A stretch of DNA of 64,000 bases from Rhodoferax sp. GW822-FHT02A01 (GCF_038784515.1 NZ_CP152376.1:4340001-4404000), one strand, 5' to 3'. Numbered from the stretch's first letter, positions 8,153-19,415 are shown. The notes: a model not told the origin generated them from the sequence alone. A program made the numbers and translations.

Positions 8153-9091
8153 ATGGCTGCGCAAAAAATCATCATCGATACGGATCCCGGGCAGGACGAT
8201 GCGCTGGCCATCCTGTTGGCGCTGGCCTCTCCCGAGCTGGACGTGCTGGGTATCACTACGGTTGCGGGCAATGTGCCTTTGCCCCTGACGCAGAAGAACG
8301 CGCGCAAGATCTGCGAACTGGCAGGCAAACCGCACACGCCTGTGTATGCCGGTGCCAGTCGGCCCATGGTGCGTCCTCTGGTGACGGCTGAACACGTGCA
8401 TGGTCGCACCGGACTGGATGGGCCGGAATTGCCTGAGCCGGTCATGCCGCTGCAGGCCCAGCATGCGGTGGATTTCATCGTGCAGACGCTGCAGAGCCAG
8501 CCTGCAGGAGAAGTCACGCTGTGCACCCTGGGGCCGCTCACCAATGTGGCACTCGCCCTGCAGCGCGCGCCTGAGGTGGCATCACGCATCCGGCAGATTG
8601 TGATGATGGGCGGCGGCTTTTTTGAAGGCGGCAACATCACTCCGGCGGCTGAATTCAACATCTATGTGGACCCGCATGCCGCCGACGTGGTGTTGCGCAG
8701 TGGCATCCCCCTGGTGCTCATGCCACTGGACGTCACACACCAGGTCCTGACCACGCGCAAACGGGTGGATGCCATCGGCGCACTGGGCACACCGGTAGCC
8801 AAAGCCTGCGTGGAGTTGCTGGAGTTTTTTGAGCGTTACGACGAGCAGAAGTACGGCAGCGATGGCGGCCCCTTGCACGATCCTTGCGTGATTGCCTATT
8901 TACTGCAGCCAGAACTGTTCCAGGGCCGTGACTGCAATGTGGTGGTGGAGACCGGCTCGGAATTGACCATGGGCATGACCGTGGTTGACTGGTGGGCTGT
9001 GAGTGGCAGGCCGGCCAATGCCAAGGTCATGCGTATGGTGGATGCCGATGGATTTTTCAGTTTATTAACCTCGCGCCTGAAAACCCTATGA
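8153..9091 (+). CDS. Inosine/uridine-preferring nucleoside hydrolase (plus-arm copy)
   Basis: Second ribonucleoside N-glycosidase of the locus, 312 residues. The Ca2+-binding signature IDTDPGQDDALAI sits at residues ~8-20. VMMGGGFFEGGNITPAAEFNIYVDPHAADVV and LMPLDVTHQV match the RihA/B/C core. It clearly differs in sequence from the minus-arm copy, so the two probably prefer different nucleosides (purine versus pyrimidine) rather than being a recent duplication. The ATG at 8153 is 15 bases after psuG with a GAGG upstream. It precedes the importer genes, consistent with intracellular hydrolysis of imported nucleosides. Confidence 0.92.
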   Translation: MAAQKIIIDTDPGQDDALAILLALASPELDVLGITTVAGNVPLPLTQKNARKICELAGKPHTPVYAGASRPMVRPLVTAEHVHGRTGLDGPELPEPVMPLQAQHAVDFIVQTLQSQPAGEVTLCTLGPLTNVALALQRAPEVASRIRQIVMMGGGFFEGGNITPAAEFNIYVDPHAADVVLRSGIPLVLMPLDVTHQVLTTRKRVDAIGALGTPVAKACVELLEFFERYDEQKYGSDGGPLHDPCVIAYLLQPELFQGRDCNVVVETGSELTMGMTVVDWWAVSGRPANAKVMRMVDADGFFSLLTSRLKTL

Positions 9092-9152
9092 GGGTGGCGC
9101 AGTTTTTTTCGCTAACATCATTTCTTTAACCCGCAATCAACGGAGATTTGTC

Positions 9153-10133
9153 ATGCAACACAAGAGCATTCTGAAACTGAGCGTACTCGCCGCCTCGCTG
9201 GCCGCAAGCTTTGCTGCCGTGGCCGAGCCCGCCATCATCTATGACCTGGGTGGCAAGTTCGACAAATCGTTCAACGAAGCCGCTTACAACGGCATGGAAA
9301 AGTGGAAGAAGGACACGGGCAAGAAATACCTCGAGTTCGAAGTGACCAACGAATCCCAGCGCGAACAGTCCGTGCGCCGCATGGCTGAAAAGGGCGCCAG
9401 CCCCATCATCAGCGTGGGCTTCTCGCAGGCTTCGGCCGTGGAGAAGGTCGCCAAGGAATTCCCCAAGCTGCAATTCGCCATTGTGGACATGGTGGTGGAA
9501 GCCCCCAATGTGCAGTCCGTCGTGTTCAAGGAGCAGGAAGGCAGCTTCCTGGTCGGTGCCATGGCTGCCATGGCCAGCAAGACCGGCAAGGTCAGCTTCG
9601 TGGGTGGTATGGACATTCCCCTGATCCGCAAGTTCGAGTGCGGCTATGAGCAGGGCGCCAAGTTCGCCAACCCCAAGGCCGAAGTATTCCAGAACATGAC
9701 CGGCACCACGGGTGCTGCCTGGAATGACCCCGCCCGTGGCGGTGAACTGGCCAAGGCCCAGTTTGCCAAGGGTTCCGACGTGGTGTTCGCAGCTGCTGGT
9801 GCCACCGGTACCGGTGTGTACCAGGCCGCCAAGGACAGCGGCAAGCTGGCCATCGGTGTAGACAGCAACCAGAACCACCTCCAACCCGGCACCATGCTGA
9901 CCTCCATGCTCAAGCGCGTGGACGTGGCTGTGTACAACGTGTCCAAAGAGTTCAAACCCGGCCTCACCGTGCTGGGCCTGAAGGAGGGTGGCGTGGACTA
10001 CGCCATGGACCAGAACAATGCCAAGCTGGTGACTGCCGACATGAAGAAGAAGGTGGAAGCCGCCAAGGCTGACATCATCAGCGGCAAGATCAAAGTGGCC
10101 GACTACATGGCCGACAACGCTTGCAAGTACTGA
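9153..10133 (+). CDS. BMP family nucleoside ABC transporter, substrate-binding protein
   Basis: Periplasmic binding component of a purine/pyrimidine nucleoside importer. The Sec signal peptide is clear: positive MQHKS, a hydrophobic stretch, and cleavage after AAVAEP (about residue 23). The mature start IIYDLGGKFDKSFNEAAYNGMEKW is the basic membrane protein (PnrA/BmpA-like) motif. Later FVGGMDIPLIRKFECGYEQGAK and GVDSNQNH are family blocks. The ribosome-binding site CGGAGA is well spaced. It is followed by an ATPase and two permeases, as in the nucleoside-type BMP transporters of other bacteria. Nucleoside specificity is inferred from family and neighbours. Confidence 0.92.
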   Translation: MQHKSILKLSVLAASLAASFAAVAEPAIIYDLGGKFDKSFNEAAYNGMEKWKKDTGKKYLEFEVTNESQREQSVRRMAEKGASPIISVGFSQASAVEKVAKEFPKLQFAIVDMVVEAPNVQSVVFKEQEGSFLVGAMAAMASKTGKVSFVGGMDIPLIRKFECGYEQGAKFANPKAEVFQNMTGTTGAAWNDPARGGELAKAQFAKGSDVVFAAAGATGTGVYQAAKDSGKLAIGVDSNQNHLQPGTMLTSMLKRVDVAVYNVSKEFKPGLTVLGLKEGGVDYAMDQNNAKLVTADMKKKVEAAKADIISGKIKVADYMADNACKY

Positions 10134-10143
10134 AGCTGATCCA

Positions 10144-10169
10144 CGTCCCTGGCCATTTGGCCGGGGACG
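10144..10169 (+). promoter_or_regulatory. Intercistronic stem-loop between binding protein and ATPase genes
   Basis: An 11-bp inverted repeat (CGTCCCTGGCC / GGCCGGGGACG, one T-G pair) with an ATTT loop, 11 bases after the binding-protein stop. It lacks a long U-tract. Such hairpins commonly protect the upstream mRNA or cause partial termination, so that the binding protein is made in excess over the membrane complex. Confidence 0.6.
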
Positions 10170-10189
10170 CTTTGAGGCAATTGAACTGA

Positions 10190-11721
<1,532 letters not shown>

Positions 11722-11725
<4 letters not shown>

Positions 11726-12834
11726 GTGCAAGTGTTCCCTTGCCACGGTGGGCCGATCTGGTTCTGCTGCCCGCGGTGTGTCTGTTGGTGGCGTTGTTGG
11801 TGGCGGCAGGCGTGGTGAGTCTGGTCGGGCAAAGCCCTACCGAAGTCATGGGTGCCTTGGTACAAGGTGCCTTCGGCACGCTGCGCGGACTGAGCTACAC
11901 CATGTACTACGCCACCACCTTTATCTTTACCGGGCTGGCAGTTGCCGTGGCATTTCACGGCGGCCTCTTCAATATCGGCGGGGAAGGGCAGGCGGTGATG
12001 GGGGGCTTGGGCACCGGCCTGGCAGCACTGTATTTGTCACACAGTCTTCCCATGTGGGCGATGCTGCCCATCATGCTGCTGGCAGGCGTTTTGTTCGGGC
12101 TGGTCTGGGCTGCCATTCCTGCGTATTTGCAGGCCTACCGTGGTAGCCACGTGGTGATTACCACCATCATGTTCAACTTCATCGCCAGCTCCATCCTGGT
12201 GTACCTGCTGGTGAACCACCTGCGCCCCAAGGGCACCATGGCGATCGAAAGCAAGGCTTTTGCCGATTCCGCCATCCTGCCCAGCATGCAGCGGGCCATG
12301 TCCTGGGTCGGGGTGGATTGGCCTGCCTCACCGCTGAACCTGAGTCTGGTGTTGGCCCTGCTGGCTTGTGTGGGCGTGTACCTTTTCATGTGGCGTAGCC
12401 GTCCGGGATATCGGCTGCGCGCCGTGGGCTCCAGTCCCAGTGCGGCTGAGTACGCCGGCATCAACTCCAAACACCAGACGCTGATAGCCATGTCCATATC
12501 GGGCGCACTGGCGGGCATGGTTGGCATGAACGAGATTGCCGGTGTCAGTGGCAAATTGATTCTGGAGTTTGTCAGCGGAGCCGGCTTTACCGGCATCGCA
12601 GTGGCGCTGATGGGGCGCAACCATCCGATAGGCATTGTTTTTGCGAGCGTTTTGTTCGGAGCGCTTTTTCAGGGAGGAGCGGAAGTGTCCTTTGATGTGC
12701 CGGGCTTCAGTCGAGACATGGTGGTGATGCTGCAGGGCTTCATCGTGCTGTTCTCTGGCGCCATGACCTATGTCATTGCACCCCTTGTGGGCGTGGCATT
12801 GCGCCTGCTTCCCGCGGGAGCCCGGCATGGATGA
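11722..12834 (+). CDS. Nucleoside ABC transporter, permease 1
   Basis: Inner-membrane permease of 370 residues, BPD_transp_2 (branched-chain/ribose/nucleoside) family, with about ten hydrophobic segments. The family block FHGGLFNIGGEGQAVMGG (near residue 78) and a cytoplasmic loop RSRPGYRLRAVGSSPSAAEYAGI, which contacts the ATPase, are visible. The ATG at 11722 overlaps the ATPase stop, and the upstream extension of the frame lies inside the ATPase gene and is not used. Its 3' end overlaps permease 2 by 8 bases. Confidence 0.92.
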
Positions 12835-13795
12835 AGTTTCCCTGGGCGCCATGCTGGCGTCTACCTTGCGTCTGTCCACTCCGCTGATTCTGTGCGCTCT
12901 GGCGGGTCTTTTTTCCGAACGTTCCGGCGTGGTCGATATTGGTCTGGAAGGCAAGATGCTGTTCGCCGCCTTTGCGGCGGGTGCCGCCGGCGCCGTATTT
13001 GGCTCCACGTCGATTGCCTTGCTCGCCGCCATGGCGGTTGCCGTGCTGTTGTCGTGGATGCATGGGCTGGCCTGTGTGAGTTACCGGGGCGACCAGGTGG
13101 TTTCGGGTGTGGCCATCAACATCATTGCCGTGGGCCTGACCGTGGTGCTGGGCATTGCCTGGTTTGCGCAAGGTGGGCAGACGCCGCCCGTGGCCACCAG
13201 CGTACGCATCCAGCCACTGTTTCCGGACGCTGGCACCTGGCTGGGCTTTATTCCCTATATCGGGCGTGTTTTGGGCGAAGGGCTGCTTACGCACAGCGCC
13301 CTGGTGTATTTCACCTATGCGCTGGTACCGGCCGTCTGGTGGCTGCTGTTCCGCACTCGCTTTGGTTTGCGTCTGCGCGCCGTGGGTGAGAACCCGCAGA
13401 TGGTGGACGCAGCAGGAGTTTCGGTGAAGCGCCTTCGCTACACCGCACTCACACTCAACGGCATGTTGTGTGGATTGGCTGGCAGCTATCTGGTGCTGGC
13501 ACAGAGTGCCAACTTTTCCCAGAACATGACCGCCGGGCGCGGCTTCATGGCGCTGGCGGCGCTGATCTTTGGTCGTTGGCGTCCGGTCGGCGCATTGTGG
13601 GCTTGCCTGCTCTTTGGTTTTCTGGATGCGGCGGCCATTCGCATGCAGGGCGTGCCCTTGCCTGTGGTGGGTGAAGTGCCGGTGCAGTTCATACAGGCCT
13701 TGCCCTATGTGCTGACGGTAGTGTTGCTGGCTGGGTTTATTGGCAAGGCGGTGGCACCCCAAGCATTGGGTCGTCCTTACCTGAAAGAGCGATAG
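12827..13795 (+). CDS. Nucleoside ABC transporter, permease 2
   Basis: Second permease subunit, 322 residues, same BPD_transp_2 family; forms a heterodimer with permease 1. The conserved SGVVDIGLEGKMLFAAFAAG segment (near residue 30) matches the first permease's glycine-rich block, and FRTRFGLRLRAVGENPQMVDAAGVSV is the coupling loop. The start at ATG 12827 lies within the end of permease 1, indicating translational coupling. It ends the importer: the next gene is 61 bases away and belongs to another transporter class. Confidence 0.92.
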   Translation: MDEVSLGAMLASTLRLSTPLILCALAGLFSERSGVVDIGLEGKMLFAAFAAGAAGAVFGSTSIALLAAMAVAVLLSWMHGLACVSYRGDQVVSGVAINIIAVGLTVVLGIAWFAQGGQTPPVATSVRIQPLFPDAGTWLGFIPYIGRVLGEGLLTHSALVYFTYALVPAVWWLLFRTRFGLRLRAVGENPQMVDAAGVSVKRLRYTALTLNGMLCGLAGSYLVLAQSANFSQNMTAGRGFMALAALIFGRWRPVGALWACLLFGFLDAAAIRMQGVPLPVVGEVPVQFIQALPYVLTVVLLAGFIGKAVAPQALGRPYLKER

Positions 13796-13856
13796 ATAGC
13801 GGGCTCTCAATTGACTGCCGTCATGTAGATGGTGGGGTTGGTGCTCTGGAGGATTC

Positions 13857-15068
13857 ATGAAAATACAAGTCGTTGCGAGTTCCCTGTTGTTCACCCTGCT
13901 GGTTGGCAGTGCATCCGTGCAGGCCCAGTCCGCGCCCATCAAGATCGGCGAGATCAACAGCTACTCCAGCATTCCGCAGTTCACCGGGCCCTATCGACAG
14001 GGCTGGCAGCTGGCGGTGGAAGAAGTCAATGCCGCAGGCGGGCTGCTGGGTCGCAAGGTCGAAGTGGTATCGCGTGACGATGGCGGCAAGCCCGAGGAGG
14101 CGATTCGCCATGCCATCGAGCTCACCAGCAGTGAAAAGGTGGATGTGCTGGCAGGTGGTTACCTCTCCAACGTGGGACTGGCTCTTGCCGACCACGCGCT
14201 GCGCAACAAGCGCCTGTACGTGGGCAGTGAACCCCTGACCGACGCCATGGTCTGGGACAAGGGCAATCGCTACACCTTCCGTCTGCGCCCCAGCACCTAT
14301 ATGCAGGCCGCCATGCTGGTGGAGGAGGCCGCCAAGATGCCCGCCAAGCGCTGGGCCACCATTGCGCCCAATTACGAATACGGCCAAAGCGCAGTGGCCA
14401 CGTTCCGTGAACAGCTCAAGACCAAGCGTCCCGACGTGGAGTTTGTAGCCGAGCAGTGGCCGGTATTGGGCAAGCTGGATGCCGGCAGCACGCTGCAGGC
14501 CATTGCCCAAGCCAAGCCCGATGCCATCTTCAACGTGACCTTTGGGGCCGATCTGGCCAAACTGGTACGCGAGGGCAATCAGCGCAATGTGTTCCCCAAG
14601 ACGCCAGTCGTGTCTTTGCTCTCGGGTGAACCGGAATACCTGGACGTCCTCAAGGATGAGACACCCAAGGGCTGGATCGTCACTGGCTACCCATGGGACC
14701 AGATCGACACCCGCGACCACGCATCCTTCGCATCCAACTATTACAAGAAGTACAACGAAAACCCCAAGATGGGTTCGGTCGTGGGCTATTCCACCATGCA
14801 AGCCATCTTTGCAGCCATACGCAAGGCCAAGAGTGTGGACAACGAAAAGCTGGTCGCCGCCATGCGGGGCCTGAAATTCACCACGCCCTTTGGTCCGGTG
14901 GAATTCCGCGCCATCGACCAGCAATCCACTATGGGCGCCTATGTTGGCAAGCTGGATCTGCGTGGCGGCAAGGGCACCATGGCGCAGTGGCGCTATGCCG
15001 ATGGGAAGGACTATCAACCCACTGATGCGTATGTGAAGGCGCACAGACCGGCGGCTGCGATGCAGTAG
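13857..15068 (+). CDS. Periplasmic amino-acid/amide-type binding protein (Peripla_BP_6), without cognate permease
   Basis: Secreted solute-binding protein of 403 residues in the Leu/Ile/Val/amide-binding family. The signal peptide MKIQVVASSLLFTLLVGS...VQAQ is cleaved near residue 23. The mature protein opens with IKIGEINSYSSIPQFTGPYRQGW, followed by AVEEVNAAGGLLGRKVEVVSRDD, the classic block of this family. The ligand is unknown. No permease or ATPase of its class is adjacent; the preceding permeases are BMP-type. It precedes the membrane GGDEF-EAL gene by 80 bases on the same strand, so it may serve as a ligand receptor for that sensor or work with a distant transporter. Confidence 0.87.
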   Translation: MKIQVVASSLLFTLLVGSASVQAQSAPIKIGEINSYSSIPQFTGPYRQGWQLAVEEVNAAGGLLGRKVEVVSRDDGGKPEEAIRHAIELTSSEKVDVLAGGYLSNVGLALADHALRNKRLYVGSEPLTDAMVWDKGNRYTFRLRPSTYMQAAMLVEEAAKMPAKRWATIAPNYEYGQSAVATFREQLKTKRPDVEFVAEQWPVLGKLDAGSTLQAIAQAKPDAIFNVTFGADLAKLVREGNQRNVFPKTPVVSLLSGEPEYLDVLKDETPKGWIVTGYPWDQIDTRDHASFASNYYKKYNENPKMGSVVGYSTMQAIFAAIRKAKSVDNEKLVAAMRGLKFTTPFGPVEFRAIDQQSTMGAYVGKLDLRGGKGTMAQWRYADGKDYQPTDAYVKAHRPAAAMQ

Positions 15069-15148
15069 CCCATTAGAGAAAAGGGCCGCCCAGGACTGCC
15101 AACTGGTGGGGCGCAACAGGGGGAAGTGGGTTACATGGGATTCGGTTC

Positions 15149-18100
15149 ATGATCAATAAATTTTCGCTTTGGCTCGGTCGACTCAGTGTGGGCCGCAAGC
15201 TCACGCTTATCTACCTGCTGGACTTGACGGCGGTCATCTACGTCTCCAGCATCCTGATCCAGGAAAAGTACCTTGCCATCGACTTTGCCCGCAAGGAAGT
15301 GGTCGGCGCCAACTACACCGACGCCGTGCGCACCAATCTGCTCGGCGTGTTTCTCGACCCCAGTTATGCCGGCCGCCCGACGGACCCGCTGGCCGAGTTG
15401 AAAACTGCGCGGGACCAGAACGATGCAGCCTTCAATACCACCGACATGGCGGGCCGCTTTGTCAGCGCGTTGGGAACCGTCAAGAAGGATTCGGAGATTG
15501 AGAAGGCCAAGGTGATTTCCCTGGGCCGCGACCTGCTCACCACCGTGGGCAACCAGTCCAACCTGATCCTGGACCCGGATCTGGACAGCTACTACGTGAT
15601 GTCCCTGTCCGTATTGCGCTTTCCCGAGCTGTTGCAACTGTTGCACGAAACCAAGCAGTTCATGCAGAACCGTGGTTCCGCACCGCCCAACCAGGCGCAG
15701 GCGGCGCAACTGCTGACACTGGTGGGGCGGCTGGATGCAGTGCTGCAGGGCATGGAGTCCGACTATGAACAAGTATGGCTGGCGGGTTCCCCGCAGCTGC
15801 GCGCCGCTTTGCAGAACAGCCGCCAGACCTTACTGGAGCAAGGCCGGCACTTCCAGGAAACGGTCAAGGATGCGGCCGAAACCAAACTGACCAAGGAGCA
15901 GATGGCGCAGGTGGATGGCGCCTACCAAGGCGCCATCCAGGCCCTGGACGGCACCTGGCGCGAATGCATTGTCCAGCTCAAGGTGCTGCTGCAGCTGCGT
16001 GTGGACGGGTTGTTCACACGGATGTGGATCCACCTGGGGACTGCATTGGTCCTGCTGTGCAGCATTCTGAGTCTGGTCTATCTGGTGGCAAGCCAGATTG
16101 CCCGTCCGCTGCAGCGGCTGGCCAAGGTCGCCGATCTGGTTCGGCGCTCCAACGACTACACCCACCGCGCCAGCTGGCATAGCCGCGATGAAATTGGGCA
16201 GCTCTTCAATGCGTTCAACGAAATGCTGGCCCAGCTCGATCATGACCGTCTACGCCAGCAGGAACTCATCGCCAATGCCCGCGCAGCAGAGGCGCAGATC
16301 GAACTGGTGGAAGCACTGCCCATCCCGATCCTGGTGACTTCCATCCCGGAGCACGACGTGCTGCACGCCAACAATCCGGCCTTGCCTTGGCTCAACGGTG
16401 GCACCAAAGACCCCTGGCGAACCGGTCTGGACTCCTCCATGCGCGGGCGATTCTTCCAAAGGCTGGCAGATTTCGGCACCGTCGATGAATTCGAGGTGCG
16501 CTGGATGGGCACCTCCACACCCTCGTGGGCCGTGTTGTCGGCTCGCAGGCTCAAATTTCAGGGCCAAGATGCGGTGCTCACCGCGTTTACGCCCATCAAC
16601 AAGCTCAAGGTGATGGAGCAGCGCCTGGAGCTGTGGGCCAAGGTGTTTGAAGCATCCAGCGAAAGCATCATCATCATGGACGAGGAACGCCGCATCATCA
16701 GCGTGAACCGCGCCTTCTGCCGCTCCACCGCCTATGACTTCCACGAGGTGCTGGGCGAGAACGTGTCGGTATTGATGGGCGACGACGTGGCCAATGTCTG
16801 GTCCGAGTTGAAGGACAAGGAATCCTGGCAGGGCGAGGTGCGCATGCGCAGACGCAATGGCAGCCTGTACCCGGCCTGGCTGATGATCTCTGCGGTGCAC
16901 AAGAACGCCACGGTGGGCGAGGTCGTCAACTACATCGGTATTTCCATCGACATCACCGACCGCAAGGCCAAGGAGGAACGCATCCGCTTCCTGGCCCAGC
17001 ATGACGTGCTCACCGAGCTGCCCAACCGCGCCCTGTGCCAGCAGCGACTCACCGAGGCGATTACCGAGGCGCAAGGTTCCGGCGAAAAGCTGGCCGTGCT
17101 ATTCATTGACCTGGACCGCTTCAAGCTGATCAACGACACCTTGGGCCACCATATCGGCGACGGACTGCTGCGCACGGTGTCACGCCGCCTGACGCAGGCG
17201 GTGCGTGCCGACGACACGGTATGCCGTCTGGGCGGCGACGAGTTCGTCATCATCATGCGGCATGTGGCCGGTCGTGATGAATTGAACGAAACGGTGACCG
17301 GCAGGCTGATTCCGTCCTTGCGCCAGACCGCCGTGGTCGAAGGCAATACGCTCAACGTGTCCTGCAGCGTGGGCGTGGCGATGTATCCGGATGATGCGAC
17401 CGACCAGAGTGAATTGATGCGTCTGGCCGATGCGGCCATGTACGAGGCCAAGGCCGCGGGCCGCGACACCTCGCGCTTCTTCTCGCTGGAAACCAACAAC
17501 CGGGTGATGGCCCGTCAAGTCATGGAGGCGCAGCTGCGTCTGGCACTCGAGAAGCAGGAGTTTCAGCTGCACTACCAGGCGCGTATCAATGCCAAGACGC
17601 GGGAAGTGCAGGGCGCCGAAGCCTTGTTGCGCTGGAACAATCCGGTGCTGGGCCAGGTTCCACCCGGCGAATTCATCCAACTGGCCGAAGAAACCGGTCT
17701 GATCAAGGCCATAGGACTGTGGGTTCTGCGCGAGGCCTGCCGCCAGTGGATGGAGTTCCAGCAGTCCGGCCTGTTCATAGGTTTGGGGCTCTCGGTCAAC
17801 ATCTCTGCCGCGCAATTGGCGGATGTGGACTTCGTCAACCAGATTCGCGACGTACTGGCGGAGACCGGCATGCCGCCTTCCGGCCTGGAGCTGGAACTGA
17901 CCGAATCGCAATTGATGGACAACCCCACCTCGGCGCAAGACAAGCTCAAGGCCCTGAAGCAGCTGGGCGTCAACATTGCCATCGACGACTTCGGCACCGG
18001 CTATTCCAGCCTGGCCTACCTCAAGCGCTTTGATATCGACAAGCTCAAGATCGATCAGTCCTTTGTGATGGCCATGCTGGACGACAGTGCCGATGCTGCC

Positions 18101-18310
18101 ATCGTGCATGCGGTGATCGCTCTGGGTCACACCCTGGGATTGACCGTGGTGGCCGAAGGCGTGGAGAGCTGGCCCATGGCGCAATCGCTGATTGCGCTGG
18201 GCTGCGATGAGCTGCAGGGGTTCTGGTTCAGCAAGCCGCTGCCGGTGGAAGAATTTGTGCGCTACATCAAGGGCAATCCGGTCACCAAGGACAGGCGCAA
18301 GGCCCGTTAG
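15149..18310 (+). CDS. Membrane sensor HAMP-PAS-GGDEF-EAL protein (c-di-GMP synthesis/degradation)
   Basis: Large inner-membrane signalling enzyme of 1053 residues. The order is: TM1 (~20-38), a periplasmic, mostly helical sensor region of ~250 residues, TM2 (~293-316), HAMP (SQIARPLQRLAKVADLV...), a diverged PAS-like region, a PAS domain with PAC (~500-620; VFEASSESIIIMDEERRII), GGDEF (~620-790), and EAL (~800-1045). The GGDEF motif RLGGDEF (near 694) is intact, as are the EAL residues (AEALLRW near 823; ELTESQLMDN; DDFGTGYSSL; KIDQSFV). Both cyclase and phosphodiesterase activity are therefore possible. An RxxD inhibitory site is not evident. Preceded by the binding protein gene; the pairing is discussed as a finding. 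The start is the ATG at 15149. Confidence 0.93.
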   Translation: MINKFSLWLGRLSVGRKLTLIYLLDLTAVIYVSSILIQEKYLAIDFARKEVVGANYTDAVRTNLLGVFLDPSYAGRPTDPLAELKTARDQNDAAFNTTDMAGRFVSALGTVKKDSEIEKAKVISLGRDLLTTVGNQSNLILDPDLDSYYVMSLSVLRFPELLQLLHETKQFMQNRGSAPPNQAQAAQLLTLVGRLDAVLQGMESDYEQVWLAGSPQLRAALQNSRQTLLEQGRHFQETVKDAAETKLTKEQMAQVDGAYQGAIQALDGTWRECIVQLKVLLQLRVDGLFTRMWIHLGTALVLLCSILSLVYLVASQIARPLQRLAKVADLVRRSNDYTHRASWHSRDEIGQLFNAFNEMLAQLDHDRLRQQELIANARAAEAQIELVEALPIPILVTSIPEHDVLHANNPALPWLNGGTKDPWRTGLDSSMRGRFFQRLADFGTVDEFEVRWMGTSTPSWAVLSARRLKFQGQDAVLTAFTPINKLKVMEQRLELWAKVFEASSESIIIMDEERRIISVNRAFCRSTAYDFHEVLGENVSVLMGDDVANVWSELKDKESWQGEVRMRRRNGSLYPAWLMISAVHKNATVGEVVNYIGISIDITDRKAKEERIRFLAQHDVLTELPNRALCQQRLTEAITEAQGSGEKLAVLFIDLDRFKLINDTLGHHIGDGLLRTVSRRLTQAVRADDTVCRLGGDEFVIIMRHVAGRDELNETVTGRLIPSLRQTAVVEGNTLNVSCSVGVAMYPDDATDQSELMRLADAAMYEAKAAGRDTSRFFSLETNNRVMARQVMEAQLRLALEKQEFQLHYQARINAKTREVQGAEALLRWNNPVLGQVPPGEFIQLAEETGLIKAIGLWVLREACRQWMEFQQSGLFIGLGLSVNISAAQLADVDFVNQIRDVLAETGMPPSGLELELTESQLMDNPTSAQDKLKALKQLGVNIAIDDFGTGYSSLAYLKRFDIDKLKIDQSFVMAMLDDSADAAIVHAVIALGHTLGLTVVAEGVESWPMAQSLIALGCDELQGFWFSKPLPVEEFVRYIKGNPVTKDRRKAR

Positions 18311-19308
18311 GCCTTGGGGTCAAGGGGCCCGGGCACGCCGCTTTCACCAATGGCCTGACGCGTCGCAGCGGATTGGGCCAGCAGCCAGTTGCAAAAGGCC
18401 TGGATTTCGGGCCGCACCTTGCTGCGCGGGTTGATGATCAAAAAGTAGGCCAGTGGTGTGTCCATGCGCTGCCCGGGCAGTACCTCCAGCAGATCACCAC
18501 TGGCCAGACTGTCTGCCACCAGCGGCATTCTGGCCAGCGCTACGCCTTGACCGGTGAGTGCGGCCTGCAGGATCTGGTGTGCATAGTTGAAATGCAGCCA
18601 GCGCTTGGGCTCCAGTCGCTTGAGTCCCTGTGAATCCAGCCATCGCCGCCAGCTCAGCCATTCCAGGTTATGGGTGCGGTGGGTGTCACTGGCTTCCAGC
18701 AGCGCATGGTGGATCAGGTCCTCGCCGCGCAGCAGCGGCTTGCTGCCCTTGAGCAGCCAGGGGCTGGCCACCGGCGTGAGCTGTTCGCCAAAGAGACGTA
18801 TGGCGTCTTCCCCGGCGCCCTCGGGGCGCGTGTAACGCAGCGCCAGGTCCACATCGCTGGTGCCCAGGTCGACCGCGTTGTCACTGGCATCGATGCGGAT
18901 GTCTATGTCCGGATATTCGCTCTGAAAAGCCTCCAGGCGAGGGATCAGCCACATGGACGCAAAAGAGGCCCAGGTGGTAATGGCCACGCTCTTGCGTCCA
19001 GCGCTCTGGCGGATTTGTCGCACCGCGCTGTCTACGCGCTCCAGTGAGGGAATGGCGGCACGCAGCAACTGGGCACCGGCGCTGGTGAGTTCCACCGAAC
19101 GCGTGTGGCGCAGGAACAGGGGCACGCCCACTTCCTCTTCCAGCGACTGGATCTGGCGGGAAATGGCACTCTGGGTCAGCGACAGGTCATCGGCAGCGGC
19201 ACGAAAGTTCAGATGGCGGGCAACCGCTTCCAGCGCACGCAGATAGCCCATCCCAATGGGTCGGCTGCGCATGGGGATGCCGGATGGTTGCGAGGATGGA
19301 TCGGGCAT
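18307..19308 (-). CDS. LysR family transcriptional regulator (GcvA-like)
   Basis: DNA-binding regulator of 333 residues. The N-terminal winged helix-turn-helix reads ALEAVARHLNFRAAADDLSLTQSAISRQIQSLEEEVGVPLF, followed by the substrate-binding domain (WLIPRLEAFQSEYPDIDIRI, VDLALRY), a spelling characteristic of the GcvA branch. It is divergent from the DUF2917 gene across 107 bases, and this pairing is recurrent in Burkholderiales, so control of that gene plus autoregulation is likely. Effector unknown. Its stop overlaps the GGDEF-EAL stop region by a few bases (convergent). The first ATG at 19308 is used; an internal ATG at residue 13 is possible. Confidence 0.9.
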   Translation of the reverse strand: MPDPSSQPSGIPMRSRPIGMGYLRALEAVARHLNFRAAADDLSLTQSAISRQIQSLEEEVGVPLFLRHTRSVELTSAGAQLLRAAIPSLERVDSAVRQIRQSAGRKSVAITTWASFASMWLIPRLEAFQSEYPDIDIRIDASDNAVDLGTSDVDLALRYTRPEGAGEDAIRLFGEQLTPVASPWLLKGSKPLLRGEDLIHHALLEASDTHRTHNLEWLSWRRWLDSQGLKRLEPKRWLHFNYAHQILQAALTGQGVALARMPLVADSLASGDLLEVLPGQRMDTPLAYFLIINPRSKVRPEIQAFCNWLLAQSAATRQAIGESGVPGPLDPKA

Positions 19309-19321
19309 GGTCTATCCATTA

Positions 19322-19345
19322 ATGCGTAAACGGAATGAATAGCAT
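19322..19345. promoter_or_regulatory. Candidate LysR operator between the LysR gene and the DUF2917 gene
   Basis: Inverted repeat ATGC-N16-GCAT in an AT-richer stretch just upstream of the LysR start, also containing T-N11-A spacing expected of LysR boxes. Position and symmetry suit a regulator binding site; nothing else supports it. Confidence 0.3.
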
Positions 19346-19415
19346 ATCCCGATTTCATTGGACGGTGCTGCCGCTGTGGGCGATTATTCATTGCCGAAAC
19401 AGAAAGGACTCCACC

